A program made the position numbers and the translations under genes. The notes beneath the pieces were generated by a model. The model saw only the letters and a program-made list of their open reading frames with translations. It was not told the origin of the DNA and made no database searches. From Oscillatoriales cyanobacterium (GTDB lineage Bacteria; Cyanobacteriota; Cyanobacteriia; Cyanobacteriales; Laspinemataceae): DNA of 64,000 nt. This document shows positions 26,459 to 34,839 of the stretch, piece after piece (within the stretch, counting starts at the first letter, position 1; every line of letters starts with the position of its first letter). The DNA is taken from positions 1 to 64,000 of the forward strand of contig JAABRM010000028.1 in NCBI GenBank assembly GCA_011390955.1. Reading direction: 5' to 3'.

Positions 26459-27718
26459 ATGAAAATTCTGATTTATTCCTATAACTATCATCCAGAACCA
26501 ATCGGTATCGCACCTTTGATGACAGAATTAGCCGAAGGTCTGGTGACTAGAGGGCATCAAGTGCGAGTTGTCACAGCCATGCCGAACTATCCAGAACGTG
26601 AGATTTATCCTGAATATCAGGGAAAATGGTATTTAACCGAAGAAAGAAATGGTGTGACGATCCAACGTTGCGTAGTTTGGATTCGACCTCGACCTAATTT
26701 ATTGGATCGACTTTTACTTGATGGCACTTTTGTGCTTAATAGTTTACCCCACGCCTTGAGTGGTTGGCGTCCTGACGTAGTGTTAGCCACGGTGCCCCCC
26801 CTGCCAGTTTGCATTGCCGTAACCATCCTCGCTGGGTTGCGCCAAACTCCGGTGGTGTTAAATATCCAAGATATCCAACATGAAGCCGCTTGGGAAGTTG
26901 GCTTGCTGAAAAATAAGTTGCTGTTTAAAGCCTTTGCTAAATTGGAACAATTTGCCTGCGGACAAGCGAATAAAATTAGCGTAATTGCTGATGGGTTTAT
27001 AGAAAATTTGCGACAGAAAAATGTGCCTTGGGAAAAAATTGTGCTGATTCCCAATTGGGTGAATGTGAATTTTATCCGCCCGATGCCCAAGGAAACTAAT
27101 TCATTCCGAGAAAGACATCACCTCCAAGGTAAATTTGTGGTGCTTTATTCAGGAAATATTGCTTTAACTCAACAATTACCGACGGCGATTAAAGCCGCTG
27201 CTAAACTGAGCTATATCCCCGATATTGTGTTTGTGATTGTGGGTGAAACAAAAGCGATTAATCGGGTGAGCGAATATTGCGAAATGTTCGGGGCAAATAA
27301 TGTGAAGTTATTACCCTTTGAACCAAGGGAACAATTACCAGAGATGCTGGCGGCGGCTGATGTGGGATTAGTGGTCCAAAAACATAATGTGATTGGGTTT
27401 AATATGCCGTCGAAAATTCCGGTGTTACTGGCTAGTGGTTGCCCGATCGCGGCTTCAGTTCCCCTCACCGGGACAGCGGCCAAAGCTGTGGAAAAAAGTG
27501 GGGGTGGAGTGGTGATTCCCCCAGAAAATGAAGAGGCTTTAGCGGATGCTATTTTAGATTTGTATAAACACCCAGAAAAACGGGCGGAGTTGAGTGCTAA
27601 AGGTCGCCAATATGCTATAGAAAATTATGCATATGAGCAAGCATTGAATAGTTATGAAAGTCTGTTTGCGGAAATGGTGGCGGAAAATGCCTATAAGGTG
27701 AGGTCGTTGTCTAAATAA
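26459..27718 (+). CDS. WcaI-like GT4 glycosyltransferase
   Basis: The 419-residue protein starts MKILIYSYNYHPEPIGIAPL, the hallmark of WcaI-type (colanic acid cluster) GT4 enzymes. It has a GT-B fold: the N-terminal acceptor domain includes DVVLATVPPLPVCIAVTILA, and the C-terminal donor domain contains FVVLYSGNIALTQQLPTAIK, MLAAADVGLVVQKHNVIGFN (with MPSKIPVLLASGCPI after it) and GGGVVIPPENEEALADAI. It probably builds an extracellular polysaccharide at the inner membrane face. It is a single gene, and no polysaccharide cluster is visible next to it. Confidence 0.88.
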   Translation: MKILIYSYNYHPEPIGIAPLMTELAEGLVTRGHQVRVVTAMPNYPEREIYPEYQGKWYLTEERNGVTIQRCVVWIRPRPNLLDRLLLDGTFVLNSLPHALSGWRPDVVLATVPPLPVCIAVTILAGLRQTPVVLNIQDIQHEAAWEVGLLKNKLLFKAFAKLEQFACGQANKISVIADGFIENLRQKNVPWEKIVLIPNWVNVNFIRPMPKETNSFRERHHLQGKFVVLYSGNIALTQQLPTAIKAAAKLSYIPDIVFVIVGETKAINRVSEYCEMFGANNVKLLPFEPREQLPEMLAAADVGLVVQKHNVIGFNMPSKIPVLLASGCPIAASVPLTGTAAKAVEKSGGGVVIPPENEEALADAILDLYKHPEKRAELSAKGRQYAIENYAYEQALNSYESLFAEMVAENAYKVRSLSK

Positions 27719-27840
27719 GCGCAGATCCACAGGGTGAATCGGGGATTTTCCCCAAAAAATGCTTTTTTTAAGTACGATTATTGCTAGAATTTTGCAGAAT
27801 CCATCCCAGTGAGTTGGCAAAAAAGGAGCAGGTTAGACTA

Positions 27841-28470
27841 ATGCGCGATCGCATTTTAGCTTGGTTAGAAAAAAATGTTCCTCCGTCCCGAATTAACCAT
27901 ATTCTTGGGGTGGAACAGATGTCCTCAGACTTGGCTAGTCATTATCACTTAGATGCGGACAAAGCTGCCCAAGCGGGTTTACTTCACGACCTGGCAAAAT
28001 ACTTTCGCCCGAAACAACTACTGCAAATGGCCATAGCCGAAGGAATTGAAATCGATCCAATTCTGGAAGCAAATCTCCATTTGTTGCACGCTGATGTGAG
28101 TGCGATCGTGGCTAGGGATGAATTTGGGGTCACGGATCCAGAGATTTTAGCGGCGATCCAAAATCATACTCTGGGCCGTCCGAATATGAGTGAACTCAGT
28201 TGTGTGGTGTTTTTGGCGGATACCATTGAACCAGGACGGGGGGACACCCCAGAGTTAAATCAAATTCGGGCTATAAGTCGAGAAAATCTTTATAAAGCGG
28301 TGTGGCTGGCTTCGGATTATGCTTTACAACATTTGCTGTCAAAGCATCGCTTGATTCATCCGCGAACCATTATGACTCGAAATTGGGCGCTGTTGCGGGC
28401 GATTGAAAGTCAATCGGCAAACGTAGAGACCGTTGACCGCGATCGGCCCCGCGATCGCCTGAGGGCCTAA
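27841..28470 (+). CDS. yqeK: YqeK-like HD-domain hydrolase (Ap4A hydrolase type)
   Basis: The 209-residue protein (ATG 27841, with GGAG upstream) carries the HD-domain metal ligands of the YqeK family: NHILGVEQMS (first His), AGLLHDLAKYF (HD pair), LLHADVSAIVA, IQNHTLGRPNMS and FLADTIEPGR. YqeK proteins symmetrically cleave diadenosine tetraphosphate to ADP. It precedes rsfS and a CGLD27 gene, a common cyanobacterial order, but here ~400 bp of MITE-like DNA has been inserted between it and rsfS. The C-terminus DRDRPRDRLRA is encoded across HIP1 sites and may be an extension. Confidence 0.88.
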   Translation: MRDRILAWLEKNVPPSRINHILGVEQMSSDLASHYHLDADKAAQAGLLHDLAKYFRPKQLLQMAIAEGIEIDPILEANLHLLHADVSAIVARDEFGVTDPEILAAIQNHTLGRPNMSELSCVVFLADTIEPGRGDTPELNQIRAISRENLYKAVWLASDYALQHLLSKHRLIHPRTIMTRNWALLRAIESQSANVETVDRDRPRDRLRA

Positions 28471-28503
28471 TCTTTGTTAGCATGGGATGTAATAGGATCA
28501 AAA

Positions 28504-28604
28504 TATAGCGGTTATTGTCCGAATGAAGTACAGAGGTTTTCTGGATTCCCGCCTGCGCGGGAATGACAGGTTTTTTGTACTTCATAACTATGACAATTGC
28601 TATA
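28504..28604. repeat. MITE-like element family B, 101 bp, copy 1
   Basis: The left end TATAGCGGTTATTGTC and right end GACAATTGCTATA are imperfect inverted repeats. Inside, GAAGTACAGAGG and TTTTGTACTTC form an inner inverted repeat around the palindrome GGATTCCCGC/GCGGGAATGACA. Related copies lie at 28700-28796 and, reversed, at 33918-34019. Confidence 0.85.
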
Positions 28605-28699
28605 CAGAGGTTTTCTGGATTCCCGCCTTCGCGGGAATGACAGTTTTTCTTCTAATGAGGGCTGTGGTGCATTTATTTCTGCCCACCTACTTATCAAAA
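28605..28699. repeat. Recombinant B/C element fragment
   Basis: The fragment opens with CAGAGGTTTTCTGGATTCCC of family B and passes at the central palindrome into GACAGTTTTTCTTCTAATG, ending in the right terminal repeat of family C (GTGCATTTATTTCTG to CCTACTTA). It looks like a recombination between the two families at their shared GGATTCCCGC core. Confidence 0.75.
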
Positions 28700-28796
28700 T
28701 ATAGCGGTTATTGTCCGAATGAAGTACAGAGGTTTTCTGGATTCCCGCGCGGGAATGACAGGTTTTTTGTACTTCATAACTATGACAATTGCTATA
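28700..28796. repeat. MITE-like element family B, 97 bp, copy 2
   Basis: This matches 28504-28604 almost base for base, except that the central palindrome is shortened (GGATTCCCGCGCGGGAATG). A further short stretch (AGGTAGGGGCGGTGGG) follows before rsfS. Confidence 0.85.
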
Positions 28797-28873
28797 AGGT
28801 AGGGGCGGTGGGTTTGGCTTGGTGTGCCCGCCCCCTGCTGTAAATCTGTGTGAAATTATTAATGGAATATTGA

Positions 28874-29305
28874 ATGACAGAATATCCCCAAACTAAATCT
28901 TTACCAACGAGTTCCGCTCAGAATAAACCATCTGTGAGTCAGGAGCAAAGTCGCTGGTTGGCTGAAACCATTGCCCGCGCTGCGGACGATCGCAAAGGCG
29001 GTGATATTGTCTTGTTGCACGTCGCCGACATATCTTATCTGGCTGAGTATTTTGTGCTGGTGACTGGGTTCTCCCGGGTACAGGTACGGGCGATCGCTGA
29101 GGCGATTAAACAGACCGCCGCTGAAGAATGCGCCCGTGAACCGTTGCGCCAAGAAGGACAAAATAGCGGCAGTTGGTTAGTCCAGGACTACGGGGATGTG
29201 ATCGTGCATATTTTCATGCCCAAAGAACGAGACTATTACAATTTAGAGGCGTTCTGGAGCCACGCGGAACGGATTCCTTTTGTCCCAGGAGCGATCGCAC
29301 CATGA
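28874..29305 (+). CDS. rsfS: Ribosomal silencing factor RsfS
   Basis: The 143-residue protein has the RsfS (Iojap/DUF143) domain from about residue 25: IARAADDRKGGDIVLLHVAD, YFVLVTGFSRVQVRAIAEAI, then GSWLVQDYGDVIVHIFMPKE and RDYYNLEAFW near the end. RsfS binds ribosomal protein L14 and blocks subunit joining under starvation. The first ~25 residues are a Ser/Gln-rich extension. The gene overlaps the next by ATGA (29302-29305). Confidence 0.95.
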   Translation: MTEYPQTKSLPTSSAQNKPSVSQEQSRWLAETIARAADDRKGGDIVLLHVADISYLAEYFVLVTGFSRVQVRAIAEAIKQTAAEECAREPLRQEGQNSGSWLVQDYGDVIVHIFMPKERDYYNLEAFWSHAERIPFVPGAIAP

Positions 29306-29811
29306 GGGATTCGGGGTTGTCTCCCTGTCCAGTCCCACCAGAACAGCAGCCGATTAATGAGTATGAACAACTAAAAGAGTCATGGTTTTTTGGCTGGACT
29401 GCTGAAGGCTGGCTGGTTTATCTGCGGAAATTGACCTGGGTTTGGGGGATTAGCTGGTTCGTCACCGGGCCGGTGTCGGCAGCGAGTTTCCCTCCGGGCA
29501 AATATCCCGTGGCGTTTTTCCTCGGTGGCGCCGCTGGCGCCATGTTCTTTGTGGCTTTGGTGCTGCTGAGGCTTTATTTAGGCTGGAAATATGTGAGCGA
29601 TCGCCTCCAAAGTCCCACGATCGCCTATGAAGAGTCCGGTTGGTATGATGGTCAATCTTGGACGAAAACTTCAGAAATTTTGACTCGCGATCGGTTGATT
29701 GTGAATTATCAAATTCAACCGATATTAACCCGACTGCAACAAAGCTTCTTGGCGATCGCGCTCTGGTTTCTGATGACAGGAATTATTGCTTATTTCGGCT
29801 CGCGGCATTGA
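29302..29811 (+). CDS. CGLD27/DUF1230 family membrane protein
   Basis: The 169-residue protein starts at the ATG that overlaps the rsfS stop. I recognise it as CGLD27 (conserved in green lineage and diatoms), a protein of cyanobacteria and plastids linked to photosynthetic fitness in plants and algae; its biochemical role is unknown. N-terminal features are CPVPPEQQPINEYEQLKESW and FFGWTAEGWLVYLRKL. Two or three transmembrane helices follow (PVAFFLGGAAGAMFFVALVL, and LAIALWFLMTGIIAYFG at the C-terminus), with YEESGWYDGQSWTK between them. The last 24 bp and the stop are duplicated downstream. Confidence 0.88.
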   Translation: MRDSGLSPCPVPPEQQPINEYEQLKESWFFGWTAEGWLVYLRKLTWVWGISWFVTGPVSAASFPPGKYPVAFFLGGAAGAMFFVALVLLRLYLGWKYVSDRLQSPTIAYEESGWYDGQSWTKTSEILTRDRLIVNYQIQPILTRLQQSFLAIALWFLMTGIIAYFGSRH

Positions 29812-29937
29812 ATATTAGCCCCTAACATTCGTAGGGTGGGCAAAAATATTCACGCCACTCTACCATATATGATCCTACACTTTTGCCCACCCTACAATAT
29901 AAATGCTTATTTCGGCTCGCGGCATTGAACATTGGCC
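29786..29937. repeat. Direct duplication of a gene end flanking a hairpin element
   Basis: The stretch TGCTTATTTCGGCTCGCGGC and its continuation past the stop codon (29787-29820) recur at 29904-29937 with two substitutions. Between them sits an element with inverted ends GTAGGGTGGGCAAAA (29831) and TTTTGCCCACCCTAC (29880-29894). Confidence 0.85.
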
Positions 29938-29951
29938 ACAAAAAATTGGAC

Positions 29952-29995
29952 CATGAACCCCCAGGCTTTTTTGACAAAAACCGGGGGTCTATGGC
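29952..29995. terminator. Possible bidirectional terminator
   Basis: The arms CCATGAACCCCC and GGGGGTCTATGG (two mismatches) enclose TTTTTTGACAAAAA. It lies between the convergent CGLD27 and TPR genes. The T-run is in the loop rather than after the stem, so function is uncertain. Confidence 0.45.
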
Positions 29996-30002
29996 GATCG
30001 GA

Positions 30003-30890
30003 TTAATCGTTATTTAAATTCATCAAAGCGTGAAAGCGATGATCGTCACGAATTTTCGCAAATTTTGCTTCTTTCGCGGCCTGTGTTTGGTAGTAATCAA
30101 AGTCCAGAGATAGACTATTGCGTAAAAACTCCACCACGAGATCGACATAATTGGCAATATTCTCGTCACTCGCGTAACAGCAAGCTATTTGGTAATGAAC
30201 TTTGGCATTGTGCGGTTTGATGGCACTGGCTTTTTTCAAGCAGGCGATCGCTTGTGGGTAGTTTTTGATCTCTTGCCAAGCTAAACCCTGGCGATACCAG
30301 GCCCAGTAATCATCGCCCCTAATTTCCAACGCTTTACGGTAGCTCTCAATAGCTTTTTCATAACCCCGGGCATACCGGAGCACTTCCCCCCGACGATACC
30401 AAGCCCAATAATCATTGGGCTTAATGTCCAAAGCTTTGTCATAGCTGGCGATCGCCTCTTCCGTGCGGCTGAGGTCTTCCAAAACGTTACCCCGCTGATA
30501 CCAAGCCCAATAATCATTCGGTCGTAACTCTAAAGCCCGGTCATAACAGGCGATCGCCTCTTGACTCCGCTTCAGATCGCTCAAAGCATTGCCGCGATGA
30601 TACCAAGCCCAATAATCATCCGGTCGTAACTCTAAAGCCCGGTCATAACTGGCGATGGCCGAAGCGTAGCGCTTTAAAGAAGCCAATACATTGCCGCGAT
30701 GATACCAAGTCCAATAATCATTTGGTCGTAATTCTAAAGTTTTTTCGTAGCTGGCGAGGGCTTCCTCGTATCGTCCGGTATGGCGAAGCACGGTGGCGCG
30801 TTGATACCAGTCTAAATAGTCGTGAGCGGTTTGAGCCAAAGTCGCTCCTGATTCTTCACTGGGTGACGATCCTGCTGGATTTAGGTTCAT
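30003..30890 (-). CDS. TPR repeat protein with DYWAWY-type units
   Basis: The 295-residue protein contains about six 34-residue TPR units from residue ~25 to 235. Each has the unusual start DYWAWYxRGxxL, followed by EEAIASYDKALEIKPN-like sequence. The C-terminal ~60 residues (LSLDFDYYQTQAAKEAKFAK) are a cap seen in other cyanobacterial TPR proteins. It should be a protein-protein scaffold in the cytoplasm; no partner is evident. A second, related TPR gene lies upstream on the same strand, separated by 142 bp. Confidence 0.85.
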   Translation of the reverse strand: MNLNPAGSSPSEESGATLAQTAHDYLDWYQRATVLRHTGRYEEALASYEKTLELRPNDYWTWYHRGNVLASLKRYASAIASYDRALELRPDDYWAWYHRGNALSDLKRSQEAIACYDRALELRPNDYWAWYQRGNVLEDLSRTEEAIASYDKALDIKPNDYWAWYRRGEVLRYARGYEKAIESYRKALEIRGDDYWAWYRQGLAWQEIKNYPQAIACLKKASAIKPHNAKVHYQIACCYASDENIANYVDLVVEFLRNSLSLDFDYYQTQAAKEAKFAKIRDDHRFHALMNLNND

Positions 30891-31032
30891 ACTCTACCTC
30901 CTAGAAAGGGAGGATATTTTTGAACTCAGTATAGAACTGACATCAGAGTTCGTTTGGTTCCTAATGAGCGCTTCGATCGCAAATCACCAATCCGGGCATT
31001 TCTTTCTCAATAAACCTCGATCGGTTCGTCTC

Positions 31033-32043
31033 TCAGTCCGCCTCTTGAATTTCTAGGGCTTGAGCAAAACTCAGTTGGGCGTCTTCCCAGCGACCCAATT
31101 GCTCTAGAACCTCACCCCGTTCTTCCCAGACCCAACAGGCTAAAGATTTTAGTTCGGGCCATTGGTGCCAATCTGGTTGCAAACTAATCGCTTTGTTATA
31201 AATGGAAAGGGCATCTTCATAACAGGCCATATCCTTGAGGACACTTGCCAGTTGATACCAAGCCCAATAGCTATCTGGGTTGAGTTCAATCGACTGTTCG
31301 TAGCATTCTGCCGCTGCGGGGTAATTTTCCAAATCGACTAAAGTTATCCCTCGGTCGTACCAACATAAGGCATCATGGGGATTAATTTCCAAAGAGCGAT
31401 CGTAACAAGCGAGGGCTTCATGGCTTTCACCGAGAATATCCAGCAATTTACCCAGCAGATGCCAACATTCAGCATCACCAGGTTTGAGCACGATCGCCTG
31501 TTCCAAGCATTGCTGGGCTTCTTGGTAAGAACCCGACTCATAGAGGGTTTGTCCCAGACGATACAGCGCCCAATAATCGCGATTATTTCGGCTGTTCAGG
31601 GCTTGGCGATAGTTATCAGCGGCTTCTTCATAGCGATCGCACTCTTTTAAAGTTTCTGCCCGACGATACCAGGCCCAATAGTCCGCCGGTTTAATTTCCA
31701 ACGCCTTGTCAAAGCAGGCGATCGCCTCTGAATAGCAGCCTTGTTGCTGCATCACGCAGGCTTTTTGATACCAGCACCAGTAATCCCCAGGTCTATTCTT
31801 CAGGGCATTCTCAAAACAGGCGATCGCCTCCGCGTAACAGCCCAGGGTGTCAAACACCTGACCCCGTTGATACCAAGCCCAATAATCTGAAGGTTGATAC
31901 TCCAGGGCTTTATTGTAGCTATCCAACGCTTCCCAATGCTTGCCCATATCTCGCAAAGCATTACCTTGCTGATACCACTGCCAGTAGCTATCAGGTCTAC
32001 ATTCAAAAGTTTTATGGTAGATGGAAAACTTATTTGCTCGCAT
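31033..32043 (-). CDS. TPR repeat protein, paralogue of the neighbouring gene
   Basis: The 336-residue protein is composed almost entirely of TPR units (about nine), beginning FECRPDSYWQWYQQGNALRD. Units with YWAWYQRG occur in the first half and near residue 245, while middle units have diverged (AECWHLLGKLLDILGESHEA). It has no signal peptide, enzyme domain or membrane helix. The pair probably arose by duplication and are likely co-transcribed. Confidence 0.85.
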   Translation of the reverse strand: MRANKFSIYHKTFECRPDSYWQWYQQGNALRDMGKHWEALDSYNKALEYQPSDYWAWYQRGQVFDTLGCYAEAIACFENALKNRPGDYWCWYQKACVMQQQGCYSEAIACFDKALEIKPADYWAWYRRAETLKECDRYEEAADNYRQALNSRNNRDYWALYRLGQTLYESGSYQEAQQCLEQAIVLKPGDAECWHLLGKLLDILGESHEALACYDRSLEINPHDALCWYDRGITLVDLENYPAAAECYEQSIELNPDSYWAWYQLASVLKDMACYEDALSIYNKAISLQPDWHQWPELKSLACWVWEERGEVLEQLGRWEDAQLSFAQALEIQEAD

Positions 32044-32506
32044 AAAAATATCTCCTAGAAAGTTTTTGATTTTGAATCCTTACACATAAGCATACTCCCG
32101 ATAACCGCGCTTATTACTGTCAAATTTTCTTGATGTTCCCTAACGAAAATTTAAATTCAATAGTGATTTCCTTCCTCTAAGTGATAGTATTTTCTTGCGA
32201 ACGCGGCTTTTGTGTCACAGAATCCAGACTAATCCTCGGTGACTGTTCAGTTTTTAGTCATTCACCGCCGGTCAAGATCCAGCAAGTTAACCGATCGCCA
32301 AACCATTCTTGAATTCCCTGAGATTTGGCAACTTTCCTTTGTGACCAAAGGTTATAGCCTCGATCGCCTTGGCCTAATCTCGATCGCTAAATACATATAT
32401 TTTAACTATTTATGCCCCAAAATCTTGATTCAAGAATCGGGGATCAAAGATCGTGGTTCGGCAAAGTTAAAGCGTAAAAATTTGTAAACTAAAATGTAAA
32501 ATTTTG
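32044..32506. other. Intergenic region between TPR genes and aspA
   Basis: The 463 bases hold the divergent promoters of the TPR gene and aspA. A plus-strand ORF at 32239-32487 (82 codons) has no recognisable domain, a mixed composition and CGATCG-rich stretches; I do not accept it as a gene. No repeat or terminator stands out. Confidence 0.4.
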
Positions 32507-33913
32507 ATGACAAAAGATTCTGAATATCGGCTCGAAAAAGACTCAATGGGTTCTAGAGAAATTCCCGCCCATGTCTATTATGGCATTCAAACACTCCGAG
32601 CGATGGAAAATTTTCCCATCAGTGGACTGAAGCCCTTATCCACTTATGTAGATGCCTGCTTACTGATTAAAAAAGCAACAGCGAAAGCCAACGGGGAACT
32701 TAACTGTATTTCCTCGGAAATTGCCACAGCAATTATTCAAGCCGTGGACGAAATTCTCCAAGGAAAACTGCGGGATCAATTTGTGGTGGATGTTTACCAA
32801 GCCGGGGCGGGAACCTCTCACCACATGAATATTAATGAAGTATTGGCCAATCGCGCCCTGGAAATTTTGGGGGATACCAAGGGCAACTACCCGCGAGTCA
32901 GCCCCAACGATCATGTGAATTATGGTCAGTCCACCAATGACGTGATCCCTACGGCGATTCGCATTGGCGGGCTATTAGCCCTGGAACATAGCCTGTATCC
33001 CGCTTTGTCAGAGGCGATCGCCACCCTGGAGAAAAAAGCCGAGGAATTTCAAGATATCGTCAAATCCGGCAGAACCCACAACCAAGACGCCGTACCCGTT
33101 CGCCTGGGGGAAAGTTTCCGCGCTTGGGCTTATATTCTCACCGATCACCTCAACCGGATCAAAAAAGCTGAGGAAGATTTAACGATCTTAGGAATTGGCG
33201 GCAGCGCCACTGGGACGGGATTAAATACCCATCCCCAATATCGCTATCGGGTGACAGAAATTCTCTCAGAACTGATCGGCAAACCCTTGCAACCGGCGCC
33301 ACACATGATGGCTGCCATGCAAAGTATGTCACCTTTCGTCCATGTCTCTGGTTGCTTGCGGAATTTAGCCACCGACTGCATTAAAATTTCCCATGATTTG
33401 CGGTTGATGGACTCCGGGCCAAAAACCGGCCTCAAGGAAATCCAACTGCCCCCAGTGCAACCCGGTTCCTCGATTATGCCCGGAAAATATAATCCGGTCA
33501 TGGCGGAAATGACTTCAATGGTCTGTTTTCAAATCATGGGATATGACAGCGCGATCGCCCTGGCATCCCAAGCCGGACAACTAGAACTCAACGTAATGAT
33601 GCCCTTAATTGCCTATAATTTAATTCACAGCATTGAACTGATGGGCAATACCTTGGCCGCCCTAACTCAGCGAGGTCTAGCGGGAATCACCGCCAACCGC
33701 GATCGGTGTTTAGCCTACGCTGAAGGCAGTTTATCCTTGGTTACAGCACTGAACGTGAATATCGGCTATCTCAACGCCGCTGCGGTTGCCAAAGAATCCC
33801 TAGAAACTGGCAAATCCTTGCGAGAAATTGTCCTAGAAAAACAATTAATGAGTGAAGCAGAATTAGCCAAGGTTTTAGACTTAGAAAAAATGAGTGCTAT
33901 GCCTAAAAGTTAA
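32507..33913 (+). CDS. aspA: Aspartate ammonia-lyase
   Basis: The 468-residue protein (ATG 32507; a TTG just upstream is less likely) belongs to the aspartase/fumarase superfamily and converts L-aspartate to fumarate and ammonia. The three conserved regions are present: SGRTHNQDAVPVRLGE, the Thr-Asn block NYGQSTNDVIPTAIR, and the signature loop GSSIMPGKYNPVMAEM, where Tyr replaces the usual Val of GSSxMPxKVNP. Length and the N-terminus (SMGSREIPAHVYYGIQTLRA) favour aspartase over class II fumarase. The gene is monocistronic, with a reversed family B MITE starting 4 bases after the stop. Confidence 0.93.
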   Translation: MTKDSEYRLEKDSMGSREIPAHVYYGIQTLRAMENFPISGLKPLSTYVDACLLIKKATAKANGELNCISSEIATAIIQAVDEILQGKLRDQFVVDVYQAGAGTSHHMNINEVLANRALEILGDTKGNYPRVSPNDHVNYGQSTNDVIPTAIRIGGLLALEHSLYPALSEAIATLEKKAEEFQDIVKSGRTHNQDAVPVRLGESFRAWAYILTDHLNRIKKAEEDLTILGIGGSATGTGLNTHPQYRYRVTEILSELIGKPLQPAPHMMAAMQSMSPFVHVSGCLRNLATDCIKISHDLRLMDSGPKTGLKEIQLPPVQPGSSIMPGKYNPVMAEMTSMVCFQIMGYDSAIALASQAGQLELNVMMPLIAYNLIHSIELMGNTLAALTQRGLAGITANRDRCLAYAEGSLSLVTALNVNIGYLNAAAVAKESLETGKSLREIVLEKQLMSEAELAKVLDLEKMSAMPKS

Positions 33914-33917
33914 CATT

Positions 33918-34019
33918 TAGAGCACTTGTCAGAGTTATGAAGTACAAAAAAACCTGTCATTCCCGCGAATGCGGGAATCCAGAAAACCTCTGTACTTAAT
34001 TCTGACAATAACCGCTATA
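33918..34019. repeat. MITE-like element family B, 102 bp, reversed copy
   Basis: This is the reverse complement of the elements at 28.5-28.8 kb, running from TAGAGCACTTGTC to GACAATAACCGCTATA, with the central hairpin TCATTCCCGC/GCGGGAATCC. Confidence 0.85.
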
Positions 34020-34135
34020 TTAGTTATTAGTTATTGGTTATTGGTCATTATTTATTGGTGGCTTGACATCACCCAAAAAGTAATCACCAACAACCAATAA
34101 CCAACAACTAATAACCAATAACTAATAACCACAAA
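34020..34135. repeat. Heptamer arrays TTATTGG / CCAATAA in inverted arms
   Basis: TTAGTTATTGGTTATTGG-type units (34021-34061) face ATAACCA/ACAACCA units (34086-34130). They can pair into a long hairpin upstream of the small gene at 34157. Confidence 0.85.
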
Positions 34136-34156
34136 AAAAATTAGGAGTCAATCATT

Positions 34157-34477
34157 ATGGTTCGAGGTTCTTTTGCCACCATGCAGGCGGAAAATAGCAC
34201 CGAAGTCACCTTTTATTATGTGGATGGACAATCTGATTCTTATAAAATTCCCATTCCCCCCCAACAATTTCAGCAACAAATCGCCAAATTTTTACAAAAA
34301 CCTTGGTTTATTTTCCATCTCTTCGATCAAACCGTAATGATCGCCAATTCAAGAGTGGTTAAAATTGAAGTCAAACCCAGTATTTCTCAAATTCAAGGAG
34401 AAGGGGTCTTTGCCAATGCGGAAAAGATTACTTCAATGCAACGCGGTGCGACCGGAAGATTAGGCGTTCGAGAATAA
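34157..34477 (+). CDS. Conserved small cyanobacterial protein
   Basis: The 106-residue protein has no recognised function. It begins MVRGSFATMQAENSTEVTFY, then has a beta-rich stretch (DSYKIPIPPQQFQQQIAKFL, WFIFHLFDQTVMIANSRVVK) suggesting a small beta-barrel or PilZ/SH3-like fold, and ends with a basic tail GATGRLGVRE. A Shine-Dalgarno-like TTAGGAG precedes the ATG. It is flanked on both sides by heptamer repeats and looks monocistronic. Confidence 0.7.
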   Translation: MVRGSFATMQAENSTEVTFYYVDGQSDSYKIPIPPQQFQQQIAKFLQKPWFIFHLFDQTVMIANSRVVKIEVKPSISQIQGEGVFANAEKITSMQRGATGRLGVRE

Positions 34478-34487
34478 GTGAACAGAG

Positions 34488-34612
34488 GGTGTGGGGTGTA
34501 GGGCCGCCATCGGGGGGAATAATTAACAATTGATAATTGATAATTGACAATTAAATAAAATTATCAATTATCAATTATCAATTATCAATTATCAATTATT
34601 CCCTACACCCTC
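34488..34612. repeat. Heptamer hairpin: GATAATT / AATTATC arms inside a GGGTGTGGGG palindrome
   Basis: An outer inverted pair GGTGTAGGG and CCCTACACC encloses three ATTGATA-type units and four complementary ATCAATT units. The same composite occurs at 35637-35725 and in part at 50007-50107. Confidence 0.85.
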
Positions 34613-34839
34613 ATCTCCTCGGTTATCGTGCTAATTTCGCGATCGCCGCATATTTCTGGTTAGTGAACCACAAATATTGGTAGCGGCTTTCGCCTGACCG
34701 TAACTTTGTCTCTACAAGCCCTCGTTCAAACTGCCGAATATCTGTAGTCTATGCGATCGAAAACCGCCGTAAACTATCAGAAATCCAATCACACTCACTC
34801 AGTCATCTCACCCCAGATTATCCCAACTAACCAGATGCT

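Noticed and set aside
32239-32487. 82-codon ORF upstream of aspA
   Set aside because: No domain, no clear ribosome binding site, and composition like the surrounding spacer.
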